A stretch of 64,000 bases of DNA from Fistulifera solaris (GCA_030295235.1 AP026153.1:434001-498000), one strand, 5' to 3'. Counted from the first letter of the stretch, positions 1 to 12,258 are shown. Program-made: numbers and translations. The notes: generated by a model from the sequence alone, not told the origin.

Positions 1-1620
1 CATGGCCAGCACTTGAAGAATCCGTTCAGGATTGGAGTAGCCGTATCGGCGTCCTTCTCAACGTATTGAATGATGCAGTACGAGAGTTGCTGGTGATAAA
101 GCGAGACACATTTAGGCTTGTGCAAAGGAATGAGGGCCCGGACCAAAAACTGTAGATGCTCCTTTTTGAGAGGGATGGCGAAACCATTGATGATGCTACC
201 AAGGATCTCAAGCAGTTCACCAATTCCATTATGTCGCTCCGTTTCGTAGACAAAGCGATAGAAGACGTTGGAAATGGCACGTCGGATGAACGATCGGTGA
301 GACATGAACTTTCCGTAAATTCGGTGCAGAATTGTCTTCAGATAGTCTCGTTCGCGGGGATCTTCACTGTCAAACAGTTCAACCAACTGCAGGCAAAACT
401 TTTGGTCCACGTATTTCTTGGCCGCCTTCGCGTTAACTTCCGAACTGACGATGAACCTCAAAAAGAACTCGTAAGCAACCTGCAAGTGCGGCCAGGCCGG
501 CTCCAAGACAGGCTCGTCCTCTTCCGGGTCAAAGTCATCCGTCGCCGGTGGCAATGCACGGCAAACATTAGCCGATACCATTGCCATCAGATCTCCCATG
601 ATCGATTCCGTGAAAATCTTTTGTCCAGCGGGAGTGTTGACGTAGTCCACCAACTCCAAAAGCGTCTGACGTTTCATATCTTTACCTCTCTTGTCCGCGG
701 TCGGATCATCGAAAGAAAAAATGACACTGCACAACTTTAACTTGAGCACAAAGAGCTCTTCTCGCTTCGCCGGCGGTGCATCGCGGAGAGCTGGCAAATC
801 CTTCAGGGCCGTGCGATCTGCACCCGGTACCTGGATCTGTACCTTCTCCATACCTGGGCGGGGTGGTTCTTTAGCTACAGCGGCAGGGGCCGTTGGAGGT
901 TTATTGCCTGCGCTTCCTCGACGGCGAGCTTCTTCGGTTTCCTGCAGTACGAAAAGTTTTATGTTAGAAATCGAGCGACTTGAGAAAGAAAAAGGTCGGC
1001 AACGGCAACGATTTTAAGTTATTATAAGCACACACCGATACTGTTTGCTGCGAGTGATGGATGAACTCCAAGGGATGTATGGATGAACTTCGTGCCTCAA
1101 TATATGAACCGGAACGGCGCTTTTTGGAGTACAATTGTGGAATCGGCTCGGGTGTTGAGGATCGGCGTTGTGTAGCACAAAAGTGATCGGATTCATCGCC
1201 CAGATACTGAATACGCATCTCACGATAACGTGGCACCCGGTGTTCGGCCAGTAAATGGTATTCCTGGTCTTTCGTGTCGTCAATGTCAAAGACACGGATC
1301 CACGGAGACATTAGCACGTGACACGGATTTGGAAAAAGATTGATGAAGTCGTACATTGTCGAGGAAGTGCTGCGGTGATGACCACCGATCGATTGAACAA
1401 CATCGTCCGATTTCTCGGTCGTTTCTCCAAAAGTCGTGTCGAGCGGACTCAGTGGAGGCGACTCGGTGCATGACGATGCCGATGACACAGGCGAACCCGC
1501 AAGGTCGGGTAGAGGATGATTCTCCACTTTCATGAGCTTCTTGTTGGAAGGAGGGGACCACATGGTGTGCACAAAGATCGATTTCGCCAGAAATGGTTTC
1601 TTTCGGACGAAAAACACCAT
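1..1620 (-). CDS. PPP2R5: PP2A regulatory subunit B', B56 family (5' part, runs off the window)
   Basis: The B56 subunit directs the PP2A phosphatase core to its substrates. Exon 2 (941 down to 1) reads as the B56 core, with the typical opening ([19 protein letters not shown], then [13 protein letters not shown]), the helical repeats ([35 protein letters not shown]) and RALIPLHKP, ending in GFFKCWP at the window edge, so the C-terminal third is missing. Exon 1 (1620-1042) encodes a serine/proline-rich N-terminal extension of about 193 residues that I cannot assign to a domain. The intron is 1041-942 (GTATCG...CTGCAG, 100 bases), and phase 0 joins the two frames exactly. The start at 1620 is the first ATG of the open frame; ATG 1563 is an alternative. 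Family assignment is firm; the extent of the N-terminal exon is inferred. Confidence 0.9.
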
Positions 1621-2436
1621 CTTTTGAACGATTCGTCCAGTATCTTTGAAAAATTGTCTCAACGATAACAAAGAACTGCCTGGTCCGATCTACTTAGACG
1701 AGGAAAACGCGGGCCGGTCGGTCACTTAAGCGAGGCGCGGTTCATTTTTCGGCTACACTCCATTAGCAAAAAACGTCTCACCGCCAACGAGACGAGGAAT
1801 TTGGAATCTTACGAGACGATGATTGCGATAGTCCGTACGACGGACGGTCTTACCTGTGCGGGTTGTTGCTGCGATGGTTTGTTGGCTGGCTGTTGCTGTT
1901 GTTTACTGGTATTCTTTCTCCCTTTTCCTAAGCGCATCATCATCATCCGAGGGATATGTTGTTGTTTCGAGTGAAAAAGACTCAAAAAATAATAACAGGA
2001 AGAAGAGAAGAGCGAAGAGAGGACAACAACGCGAGATGTGTCTTTTCGATGAAGTCGACTGCGGGCGGCAACGGAATCCGCGAGTTTGCACGAGGGTCTT
2101 GCTTTTGGATTGTGACGTTTTCTATTTAGCAGGATGTCTCCGTCTACTTTAACCAATACAGTGAGCCAAATTCTTTGATCGCCCCCCTCCACGCACGGTT
2201 TGGTACAAAATGTACGTGCACTTTGTGTTCTGTGACTTGGATCGCTGTACGACACTTTATTGGATTACAGCATGATCTTCCTTCAACATGTGAACCTTGA
2301 CACCGAAAATCGAAAAGCGCGGCATTTCAAATTTATTTTTCGGTCAGAATGCGAATAGAAGGCAATAGCAACGAATGAATGGACGCTTTGTTGCTCAATA
2401 TAAATCCGCTTACAAAGTATAAGAAGGATCGAATAA
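1621..2436. other. Divergent intergenic region
   Basis: This lies between the PP2A B56 gene (minus) and the ankyrin-like gene (plus), so it should hold both promoters. Overlapping open frames at 1.8-2.25 kb are low-complexity (CAA/GAA-rich) and carry no recognisable domain. Nothing else is supported. Confidence 0.5.
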
Positions 2437-3438
2437 ATGTTGAGCGAAAGCGAATCAGAATTATCCAGCAACGACACAGAAATCCTGGCGACATGTTCTG
2501 TCGTTCCAGATGATGAACTATCGATCGTCGAGCGTTGTAGTCAGGATGAGCTTCTGATTTCTTCTACAACAGAGGATCTTGAATCGTCGCTTCAAAATCA
2601 GATGGATACAGAAAAATGGTCGGCGGCCGCTCGTTTGTTGGAAAACTTTCCCTCGTTAGCTCATGCGAATCTCACCATCATCATTCAAGGCGAGCGAATC
2701 GGCTGTCGGCCTTTGCACGCAGCCTGCGCCCGGCGCCTCCCTTCACTGGATCTTCTGGAACAACTCATGGCTTACTTTCCATCCGCATTGTGCGAGCATG
2801 ATCCTCGTGGACGATTGCCGCTTCATCTTGCGCTACTACGGGGTTGCTGTTCCCCCAGTGTCGTTCGCTATCTATGCGAGCGCTCTCCTTCCGCTTTGTT
2901 GCAGAAAGATGACGATGGGAATCTTCCATTGCATTATGCTTGTCAATTTACTTCCCACATCATTGTTCAAATTGTACTGAATGCGTGTCGCGAAGCTGCC
3001 ACGATAGCGAACAACAAGAAACGATTGCCGCTCCATTTGGTGTGCGCCCGCAACTGGGATTTGGAAGGACCCAGTGTCTGTTCGGTGCTCGAAGCATTTC
3101 CGGAAGCCACACAAGCGACTGATCGATCCAACCGATTGCCATTGCACTGGGCGTGCGATCAACCGCTGCTGCGATACGATCTGCTTGCGGCTCTGGTGCA
3201 GCAGTATCCGGGCGGACTTTTGCATCGGGACCATACGGGGGCGACGCCTGTGCAACTGGCAAAGCGCATGCAAAAGCAATACTATGGAGAAGAGCAAGGT
3301 GTGGTTTTGGCTTTTCTAAACGAACGAACGGTTCGGGAACGCAGAAATAAGTGTGTCTTGCATAATTTATTTGCCATTCGTATCAGCGGCGATAAGAACA
3401 AGAACAATATACAATCGCTCCAATTTCCTTACGGATAG
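2437..3438 (+). CDS. Ankyrin-like repeat protein, 333 aa
   Basis: An uninterrupted single-exon frame of 333 residues. After an acidic, serine-rich N-terminus (about 1-60) come at least five ankyrin-like units, recognised by the repeated core (R/N)LPLH(L/Y/W)A: GRLPLHLALLRG, GNLPLHYACQF, KRLPLHLVCARN and NRLPLHWACDQ, plus a first unit RPLHAACARR. Such LPLH-type ankyrin proteins are a large family in diatoms; they act as protein-protein binding scaffolds and this one has no attached catalytic domain. A partner or pathway cannot be read from the sequence. The final 40 residues are basic and probably disordered. The start is the first ATG of the frame, preceded by AT-rich sequence. Confidence 0.8.
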   Translation: MLSESESELSSNDTEILATCSVVPDDELSIVERCSQDELLISSTTEDLESSLQNQMDTEKWSAAARLLENFPSLAHANLTIIIQGERIGCRPLHAACARRLPSLDLLEQLMAYFPSALCEHDPRGRLPLHLALLRGCCSPSVVRYLCERSPSALLQKDDDGNLPLHYACQFTSHIIVQIVLNACREAATIANNKKRLPLHLVCARNWDLEGPSVCSVLEAFPEATQATDRSNRLPLHWACDQPLLRYDLLAALVQQYPGGLLHRDHTGATPVQLAKRMQKQYYGEEQGVVLAFLNERTVRERRNKCVLHNLFAIRISGDKNKNNIQSLQFPYG

Positions 3439-4652
3439 AAAAAAGAGCGCTGTTTGGTTAATGAATGCTCCGTAGACTATTAGATATTATAAATGTTGGT
3501 AGTCACCTTCTCTGTTTCGATGTCAAAGCAGACTTTTACAGAAATAGCGAATATTGGTTGAGATGTAGAGTCTAAAATCCGTTTCCCTACACGAATATAC
3601 CTCGCGACTCCGTAGTCCCTCTCAGCATTTATTTCGACGCCATAGATAGCTCGAAAATCCGGACTTTTTGGTTTTAATGTCATCGTCGTTTGAATTTCTT
3701 AGCTTCTGGCATAGCTTGCTAAGAATAAAGAAATATGTACTAAATACAATCTCCAAGATAACCTGCTTGGTGAGGATTAGGTCCTTGCTTATTGCGCTAG
3801 CGCGAGAAAAATAGGCAAATATCTATGATATTATTGCTCGTGACTCATGACTGATAATCAGTCCTGTCGGAAAACGGACAACACTTTAGAGTTAGAGCTA
3901 TAGTGACAGTGGATGCGTCGCATTCTGAAGGATGTTTGCGAATAATTGCATGGTCATGCAGAAAGATGATAAAACAACTTCACTTGTGAAGATGTGAATA
4001 TTTACGAGAAGATAGAATTACCAACATGGATGTGAGGAAATAAGGCAAACATAACGTAGTATTTCGTTCGTGATTGGACGACGCAAGATTAAAAAATCCA
4101 TCTTTGTGAAAACCGCTGGGATACTTCAGGAGCAAGCATTTTTTTATATAATTATTTCGCGCTCATCATCGTCGCGTCGCAACTGTGAACCATTTGCGTT
4201 GCCGCTTGCTGTTATTCAAGAAGATGTGCGTACTATTCAAACCATCCTTCAGTATCGTTCGTTCTATTACGAGTAATTGTTCGGATGAGAGGCTCGCGGC
4301 GCCAGCTTGGGCACGAACTTGAAGTTCCGTGAACCATTGAGACGCATTTCCCGTCCTTCGACGATGTGTATCTTTGTCACGGGTAAACAAAGGATTGCAC
4401 GAATGACCTCGATTACGCGAGCCTCGCAACGTCTTCATTGTTGCGAACGAACGATCGATCTTTTCGACAAGCCTTCATGCAATCTGTTGCCTTGTCTACA
4501 ATTGATTAGTTGCTCTATTTTCTTCGAGCGCTCTGACAAATAAAAGCCCAGCAACAAATAGGTCGCAGCAAGGGCAAAGCAAAGCAGCAAAACACACAAT
4601 ACCAGTCCCGCCAGTACCGCAGCAACCCTCGTTGCCGCAGCAAGTAAACGAC
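3439..4652. other. Intergenic, no supported gene; one dispersed dyad repeat
   Basis: No open frame here has a recognisable domain. The only structured item is a copy of the dispersed CATGACTG/CAGTC repeat at 3846-3906, followed by GGAAAACGGACAACACT and CTATAGTG. The rest is AT-rich. Confidence 0.5.
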
Positions 4653-7335
4653 ATGCTCCCTCTGGAAAGTATCAACGACAGTAACATCGACCACGGCGGA
4701 TATTATCGACAGTATAAAGACGCGACGCGGCGCTTTTACAACTGGATGGCGAACGATGCCTGTCCCGCTTCGAACATGAAAACGGTCAACGATTACCGCC
4801 GCGGCGTCGATCGTATTGTAGAGCACAATTTGAAGGTGCAGAATGAGCGGGAGTTCATTGTCGCTCCGCCGGCGATTATGAAGAGCCTCGCGGCCTGCAT
4901 TCGTCTCCGGGAGAAAGTGACTGCGCAGCTCTTTGCGTCGAAAAGCGGAGGCGATCCCGGGCATCAGTACATCATTGATGTTCTCAAGTATTGCCGAACT
5001 TCTCTTCGATTCGCGAATCGAGTTGCTGCCGTCCGCACGTCGAGTGAGGGGGTGCACAAGATGCGATCGGCGGCCGCTTTCAAGCCTTGACGGTCGACGA
5101 TGACGACGAGGAAGAAATTGATTGGGTACAAATCGATCGCGATATCAAGAACGGAAATGCGCCCAAATTCGTTGGAGTCGAAGTCGAGGATGAGATTGAT
5201 ATCAAGGAAGCTCTTCTGAGAGGCGACGACCGATTTCAAGCCATGATTCTTTTGTTTACTATGTGTGCTCTGATGATTAAAGTTCATCACAGCTATGCTC
5301 AGCTGAAAGCGTTCATGCGAGGAAATGCAGAAGATCGTCGGTCGTCGAACTGCATGCAGCTTTTGATGAAATGTGCTGTTGTTGCAAATGCTGCTACCGA
5401 GTGCGTCAGTCGCACAGAGAACGAATTGATGCTGGATCACCCGCATCTTTCATCGTTCTATCATGTTCTCGCGCTTGTGGTTCTCACAGATTACATCGCA
5501 TTAATCAACGAACGCATCGATACGGCGAAACTGGAGAAAGATCCACACATGGCTCTCGACTTTGTGGCCAAAGTTGTGCAGACCTCTTTCCATGAAAACA
5601 AAACAGTAAGGTTACCTCCTCTCTTGGCGCCTTTTGTGAACAAATCAGGCTTAGACCTACAATTTGTAACAAAAATAGCAAGAGATATAAACTGGGTCAC
5701 CACCGGCGAGACGTCTTTCGAGTTGGAACGACTTGCTTGCTCGGATCTGACTGCCAAGTATGATGCCGCTGGGATGAGGCCGCATATGTGGCTCCGTGCA
5801 TTCCAGTACATTGGAGGGGACTGCTGCATCTTGAACACACATAGATGTGTTGAGTTGTCTATGGACATGGTGGAAGAAGATAATCGAAAACTTGCCTTTC
5901 GGCCTGGGAGCTGGGGCAAGCCGTTTCACGAGAACCGAAGCCCAGCTCGCAGCATCACGGGAGATTTAGATGAGCCATTCATGGCCACCATCTTACCGGA
6001 ACTCATTGAGACTTGCAAATACTGGCCTGTTGATTGCCTTCCGAACCGATCATTTTTGATCACTGTGCTCGATCAGTTTCAGCGGCATCTGAAATGTAAC
6101 TTGGGAGAACCGGTCCCCATTGCTGTGACCTTCGGCCTGCACTCTGTCTTGATGTCAATTTTCGTACTCCAGGGAGATGGGGACCTGACGCGTATTGCTG
6201 CTTCATCGAAACAGTCCTACAATATGCTTTTCAAACAACTAGAGGCTGTGTCGGATCGAACGAAAGCACCCGAAAATTGTCTTGACGTTTACGCCATTCT
6301 TACTGCGACTGGCAAACTTGCGAAGTTCGCCAAGCCGGTCAACGAAGTCGTCGCAGCTGGTGATCTGCACCGAGCTGAGGATCTGCTCAACGCTGAGATG
6401 CTTGCGTATTGGAACCCTCTTATTGCCGGAGAGTATATGCTGTATGCGACGTACATGTGCTCCATCGGCCAGGGAGCCAAAACTGTCAATTCAAGGGGTC
6501 AGCTGAGATCAGTGCTACACTTATACAACGGACTAAAGCTTCATGACCCGACTTTCAATGTTCTGTTTTTAGAGAAGTTGGACAGCATATTCATCGACAC
6601 AAAAGCGGTCTGGGTTGGTCGAAAGCCCGGTAGAGGATCCCTTTACAAGTCGTTTTGGATGTCATGCGGAATGAACGCAAGTCAAGTCTCTAATCTTGTC
6701 GCCCTCGGACAAGCAGGTAGCAGACGTGCTGCTCAAGATGATTCCAGGAACCGTTCATACGAAGGGAGGTAAGACAAGTTTATTGATTGATATTTCTGTA
6801 AGAGCCATCTTCTAATGAAGCTGCCTTGGTTGCCATTTTCCTACACAGAACGCCACCCATTCGTCCTGAAGAATTTAGCGTCTCGTATCGACGCCTTGTT
6901 CAGCAAGACTTGAGTAACCAAACGACCAGTGCCATCGATCACGATGATGTTTTCACAAGAATCAAACTAATCCATAACGCCATGGACGACGATGGGAATA
7001 GTGTTCTTCCGATGAACTTTTCCGCCGTTGGGTCGATTTTGTTGGAGTTTATGAACGCTTTGTACGATCATATGGGATGGTCATCCACCGAGCTCCATGA
7101 CCTTGTTCTAACCTCTCATGAACAGTATTTCAATAGAACCGTTGCCTCAACCGATTTCAAATTCAAACTTCAAGTCATGTCCACCATTTGGGGACGTATT
7201 ATGGAGGCCCTTGATAGAGGATGGGGTGATTTGATGGCACTGGAGTTCAATCTTGATGAGATTGCAGCCTTTACCAAGTCGTTCTTTGATAACGTTGAGC
7301 GTGATCGCTTTATGTTCTTTGTCGGGGAGGAATGA
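4653..7335 (+). CDS. DUF6604-domain protein, with one frame break
   Basis: The N-terminal half matches the DUF6604 pattern: YYRQYKDATRRFYNWMAND near residue 15, then a helical segment and a linker (GGRFQALTVDDDDEEE) before the long helical core. The family is common in fungi and diatoms and its function is unknown. The first ATG is 4653; the open frame upstream has only a TTG. The frame changes between 5045 and 5071, near a GGGGG run at 5048-5052. A gain of one base would join the two parts, and I found no GT-AG intron of the right length. An 80-base intron at 6769-6848 (GTAAGA...CACAG) joins the last exon (6849-7335, about 160 residues) in frame. Apart from the single break it is open for about 870 residues with no internal stop, so it is either an assembly error or a recent lesion. 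Confidence 0.72.
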
Positions 7336-7739
7336 GCACGACTGTTGATCAGCGCAATACTTTGTAGGGAGGGTACCGTCGCAGGTCCTCATAATTCTTA
7401 GCAGTAGGATATGTAGCATCTAGCGAGTCAACTAGTCCATCAACTACAATCATAAATTGTTTAATCTAGGCGTTACACGTCAGCGTTGCTGGTCTCATTC
7501 ACCGAGCGGGAGTTGACATAGTAACTTCGACACGCACAATGTTTCCGATGTGCTATAGATTGCCACAAGCTGAAAATCGTTCTAATTCATTTAAGCCAAC
7601 AAAGGCAATAAACCGAAACGACCCGAGGAAAGGATACGAGTAAACGAGGAGTCTTGCAAGCCATGACCGCCAAGACACATTCGTCAATCCAGACTTCAGT
7701 CAATAGTTATAACAAACGCAACGGTCTCACTTGCTCATA

Positions 7740-8190
7740 GAAAACGGAACCTTACTCGGAGATCAATGTTGCAAATTGTTGCTCTTTGCTTCCGATCCAT
7801 CTCTGGCAGCCATTCAATGGCGATGACGGTGCACTGGCACGTGAGGCGAAATATATGTACGATAATGGCGAAATGTAGTAATTGTTCTCTACATCGACCA
7901 TAAACTCGAAATGCGACGCAGGATGATGCGGTCGGATCGATCAATGTATGCATCAACCTAATTCAGGGTGCAGGATGATACCTGACGGTGTCATAGATTG
8001 TTTCCTCAAATGAATCACTGTCTTTGTACAACTGCAGCAACCCATCGAGCATGCAAAAGACTGTAGACGCCGTGAGATCGCCGAAGGCAATTCGTTTGTC
8101 AAACACTAATCCAGAGCCGAAGTAAAAATAATGTTGACCACTTTTTGGTATTAGATACCGTCGAAACGGACCGTCATCGCGTAATGCACG
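7740..8190 (-). CDS. Cryptic exons of an unrecognised protein
   Basis: Two stretches on the minus strand look coding. From about 8190 to 7982 one frame reads VRALRDDGPFRRYLIPKSG, then YFYFGSGLVFDKRIAFGDLT and FCMLDGLLQLYKDSD; it is bordered by a possible acceptor (TTGACAG) and a donor (AG|GTATCA). After a possible short intron, a second frame from about 7930 to 7760 reads SHFEFMVDVENNYYISPLSY, then NGCQRWIGSKEQQFATLISE, and ends at a GTAAGG donor-like site. Neither piece carries a start codon or a domain I recognise. The 5' exon (8200-8480) and the 3' end were not resolved. It may be a spliced gene, or a remnant beside the satellite array. Confidence 0.35.
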
Positions 8191-8762
8191 CACCTGTCAA
8201 TTTGAGGATGAAGCAAGGGTAAACCAGATCTTCTTCCCACGTTTCCTTCTACTTGATTTCGAGAAGTACCAGGTAATTTCCGAACGTCGACGAGCTTGTT
8301 GGAATCTCTTCTACCGTTCCACTCACCAACAGACAATGTTTGCGTTCGTTCGTTCCACTCCGATCCGTCAGATCATCGAATCAAGTCGATCATGACACGA
8401 AATGAGAGCACTTTTTGCATCCTCGGCGAAAGCGTCCCTCGCGAACATTGTTTTTTCCTTCATCGTCTCCTTCGAAGACGCTAAATTCCTTGAAAATGCT
8501 CGATAGTTGATGAGACTGCAACTGTATGAGTATGACAGCAAGTTGAAATCACTCCATCATCGATCACCACTAGGTATTTAAAGAACAAGCAAAGAGAGTC
8601 ACCAAAAAGTTAGGTGCATCGATGATACTGCGTGTTTGTTCATGCCTCAGAGTGCGAGCCGGACGATATGGTTGTCGTCGTCATACGCAAAAAACCGATC
8701 CATTGCGGCGGACGCCTGCAACGCTACATGCCACTGTGCGATGGCTTTCTTTACTTCACACT

Positions 8763-8804
8763 CCTTCCAGCATGACCTGCGGCTTAGTATACCATGCTGG
8801 AAGG
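8763..8804. repeat. 12-base perfect inverted repeat
   Basis: CCTTCCAGCATG at 8763-8774 is repeated in inverted orientation as CATGCTGGAAGG at 8793-8804, with an 18-base spacer. It lies 58 bases before the satellite array and is not part of the satellite unit. Confidence 0.7.
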
Positions 8805-8861
8805 ATCAGCGGCCAGCCTCGGCTAGCATTCGAAGTCGTTCAATATTTTCATCACACAGGG

Positions 8862-10590
8862 TTCATGACTACTGTACAAGTCAGTCTTGGCTGGTGTAAA
8901 CCAACAATCCATTTCATAGTGGAAATTCAAGGTGTCGATCCTCGGATTATTTCGACGTGAAAATGAAAGAAACTCTTGAAACTCTTAACAAGTAGATCAG
9001 AATCATCATTGTTGCGACTTTATTTACCCTCAATTATAATTATATTCGCAGTTGAATGACAATGGACGGATGCGAGAGACGCCAAACGGATCCCTTCGTT
9101 GTTCGGTTCATGACTACTGTACAAGTCAGTCTTGGCTGGCGTAAACCGACACTCCGTTTCATAGTGGAAATTCAAGGTGTCGATCCTCGGATTATTTCGA
9201 CGTGAAAATGAAAGAAACTCTTAACAAGTAGTTCAGAATCATCATTGTTGCGACTTTATTTACCCTCAATTATAATTATATTCGCAGTTGAATGACAATG
9301 GACGGATGCGAGAGACGCCAAACGGATCCCTTCGTTGTTCGGTTCATGACTACTGTACAAGTCAGTCTTGGCTGGCGTAAACCAACACTCCGTTTAATAG
9401 TGGAAATTCAAGGTGTCGATCCTCGGATTATTTCGACGTGAAAATAAAAGAAACTCTTAACAAGTAGTTCAGAATCATCATTGTTGCGACTTTATTCACC
9501 CTCAATTATAATTATATTCGCAGTTGAATGACAATGGACGGATGCGAGAGACGCCAAACGGATCCCTTCGTTGTTCGGTTCATGACTACTGTACAAGTCA
9601 GTCTTGGCTGGCGTAAACCAACAATCCGTTTCATAGTGGAAATTCAAGGTGTCGATCCTCGGATTATTTCGACGTGAAAATGAAAGAAACTCTTAACAAG
9701 TAGATCAGAATCATCATTGTTGCGACTTTATTCACCCTCAATTATAATTATATTCGCAGTTGAATGACAATGGACGGATGCGAGAGACGCCAAACGGATC
9801 CCTTCGTTGTTCGGTTCATGACTACTGTACAAGTCAGTCTTGGCTGGTGTAAACCAACAATCCATTTCATAGTGGAAATTCAAGGTGTCGATCCTCGGAT
9901 TATTTCGACGTGAAAATGAAAGAAACTCTTGAAACTCTTAACAAGTAGATCAGAATCATCATTGTTGCGACTTTATTTACCCTCAATTATAATTATATTC
10001 GCAGTTGAATGACAATGGACGGATGCGAGAGACGCCAAACGGATCCCTTCGTTGTTCGGTTCATGACTACTGTACAAGTCAGTCTTGGCTGGCGTAAACC
10101 AACACTCCGTTTCATAGTGGAAATTCAAGGTGTCGATCCTCGGATTATTTCGACGTGAAAATGAAAGAAACTCTTAACAAGTAGTTCAGAATCATCATTG
10201 TTGCGACTTTATTCACCCTCAATTATAATTATATTCGCAGTTGAATGACAATGGACGGATGCGAGAGACGCCAAACGGATCCCTTCGTTGTTCGGTTCAT
10301 GACTACTGTACAAGTCAGTCTTGGCTGGCGTAAACCAACACTCCGTTTCATAGTGGAAATTCAAGGTGTCGATCCTCGGATTATTTCGACGTGAAAATGA
10401 AAGAAACTCTTAACAAGTAGTTCAGAATCATCATTGTTGCGACTTTATTCACCCTCAATTATAATTATATTCGCAGTTGAATGACAATGGACGGATGCGA
10501 GAGACGCCAAACGGATCCCTTGGTTGTTCGGTTCATGACTACTGTACAATCCAGTCTCGGCTGGCGTAAACCAACACCCCGCGTTATAGT
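8862..10590. repeat. Tandem satellite array, 236/245-base units (about 7.3 copies)
   Basis: Units begin with TTCATGACTACTGTACAAG at 8862, 9107, 9343, 9579, 9815, 10060, 10296 and 10532; the last is cut short and diverges after about 55 bases. Steps are 245, 236, 236, 236, 245, 236 and 236. The two 245-base units (1 and 5) share an extra 9-base GAAACTCTT duplication and the same rare substitutions, which indicates a four-unit higher-order repeat of 953 bases. Each unit contains an ATG-to-stop frame of 49 codons (for example 9056-9205), but 236 is not a multiple of three, so no frame runs through the array. Diverged copies lie at 58010-58300. Unequal crossing-over is the likely origin. Confidence 0.95.
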
Positions 10591-10627
10591 GAAATATTGC
10601 GCCAACCAACAATCGCGTCTAAATACG

Positions 10628-10747
10628 AATCACCCAGATTTTCTGGATAAGTCGAAATACCACATTCTCAGACAGGTCGAAATACCACTCGTCCAGATTT
10701 TCCGGACACGTCGAAATACCACTCGCCCAGATTTTCCGGAGACGTCC
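10628..10747. repeat. Short imperfect tandem repeats next to the satellite
   Basis: GTCGAAATACCAC recurs at 10651, 10676 and 10710, alternating with CCAGATTTTCCGGA-like segments. The steps are 25 and 34 bases, so these are irregular repeats unlike the main satellite unit. Confidence 0.7.
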
Positions 10748-10906
10748 ATGAAGTGCCGATCGCCGATCGCATCGCGTTTCTTCGCATCGACGAGTATTAT
10801 GCACGCACTAAAAATCGAATGACCATGAGGTATAACTCGAGTGCTCGTTTGCTTTTCCCTTTCATTTTCACCAAGAAACACAACCTGCTAGCGTTATAAA
10901 TTGCTC

Positions 10907-12251
10907 ATGTTCGGTGCATTCATCGTTTTTCTCCTGCTGCTTCACATGGCACGGGCCGCCGATTTGGACTTTCATGATGCCGCTCATAAAACCAAAGAAC
11001 TTCAAAAGAAAGAACGGGAACGAAGGAGAAGGAAAGATACAAAACCGGATATTTGGGACAAACATTTCAATGAAAGTACGACGGGAGGAAAGTACAGCTT
11101 CAATCGTACGGTAGAAGCGACGGAATGGATTGTGACGGGGACATCGCCCATTGTGGAAAAGCCGACGGAAACACCAAAACGTGGTAGTTTACTTGCCACC
11201 AAACAACCACCCTACGTTCATTGGGTGTGTTATCGAGGCAGTTCTGCAGACAGTAGTAGCACCACAGAACAGACGGCGGAGAAACTAGCGTGCTGTTTGG
11301 AAATTTACCGTGCCATGTTACAAGATCCGGAAGGTCTCTGCTGGAAGACCGATCTCGAAGCCTGTGGCTACAATCCCAATCACCTGGATCCACAAAATCT
11401 CAAAATTGATTTACTGGCGGACTTGAAAGAAGAAAAGCAAGGCATTGCGGCGGCGCGGAAAACGGAATTCATGCAGCACTGTTCGCATCTCTTGACTCCC
11501 GTACCGACGGCCCCATCGAATCAATACACAATAGACGGACGAGTTTCTTTACCACCGCGGTGGTCGCTCCTACAATCGCCTTCCGTACTACAACACCAGC
11601 CAACAAAGCAATGGCGTCAATTCGTACAAGATTCCGTCAGTGGCATATGGATCAAACGTTCGGATTTGTCACCGATCCATGTCACACGGCCGATTCGATT
11701 GAATGCGACGACTTCTTACGAAATCACCGATACCTTTCCGGTATTCTATACAGCCCAAATGGTAGCCAGTCAAACGAATGATGAATGGCGTATCATGGAA
11801 CATACGTTGCAATTGGGAGTCATTGACGATCCGCCGTCCTCGTTGTCCGCCCAAGTGATTCTTTTTATTGTTTTTGCCCAATGAATTGCGTCCCATTTCC
11901 CAACCACCACCACAGTGTACACCAGATTGTCACGTGTCCATCCTGGCGGATACATGGTCGAAGGAAAAGACATCGGTGTGGGGGCAACCGTCGGTCGTGG
12001 CACTCCAAGTCGATATTCCTCACGTCACGACGAAGAAACATACGTTTACCACAACGTTGCGGCTCGAAGACGAAGAATCACTCATTGTTTCACCACCGCT
12101 ACTCTATTCGGCGGTCATGACATCCTCCGAAGATGATCGCGTTTGGGTTTGGGATGGAAATGTCCGACCGAACTTGTCGTTACTATTGACGGACTTCGAG
12201 GAAAAGAGCGGTTACAAGATTTATGGAAAGTTGAATTGTAGTAGTAATTAG
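10907..12251 (+). CDS. Secreted or ER-lumen protein of unknown function, 427 aa
   Basis: Two exons. The N-terminus (MFGAFIVFLLLLHMARA) is a clear signal peptide, followed by a charged stretch (about residues 25-50) and then a soluble region with several cysteines (VCYRG, LACCLEI, LCWKTDLEACGYN, FMQHCSH). The intron is 11855-11915 (61 bases, GTGATT...CCACAG); it lies between codons and joins ...SSLSAQ to CTPDCHVSILADTW, giving a frame that stops at 12251. The ATG at 10907 is preferred because the upstream open frame has only TTG. I recognise no family. Its stop lies 7 bases from the end of the convergent dehydrogenase gene, so the two 3' ends nearly touch and their UTRs must overlap. Confidence 0.72.
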
Positions 12252-12258
12252 TTCAAAG

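Noticed and set aside
1809-2255. Several overlapping open frames on both strands
   Set aside because: Low-complexity, no domain, and no consistent coding signal; treated as promoter region.
4070-4543. Short plus and minus open frames upstream of the DUF6604 gene
   Set aside because: No domain, no conserved motif, and the frames overlap on opposite strands.
10481-10822. 113-codon frame starting in the last satellite unit
   Set aside because: It is the satellite unit frame running on into the short repeats; no evidence of an independent gene.
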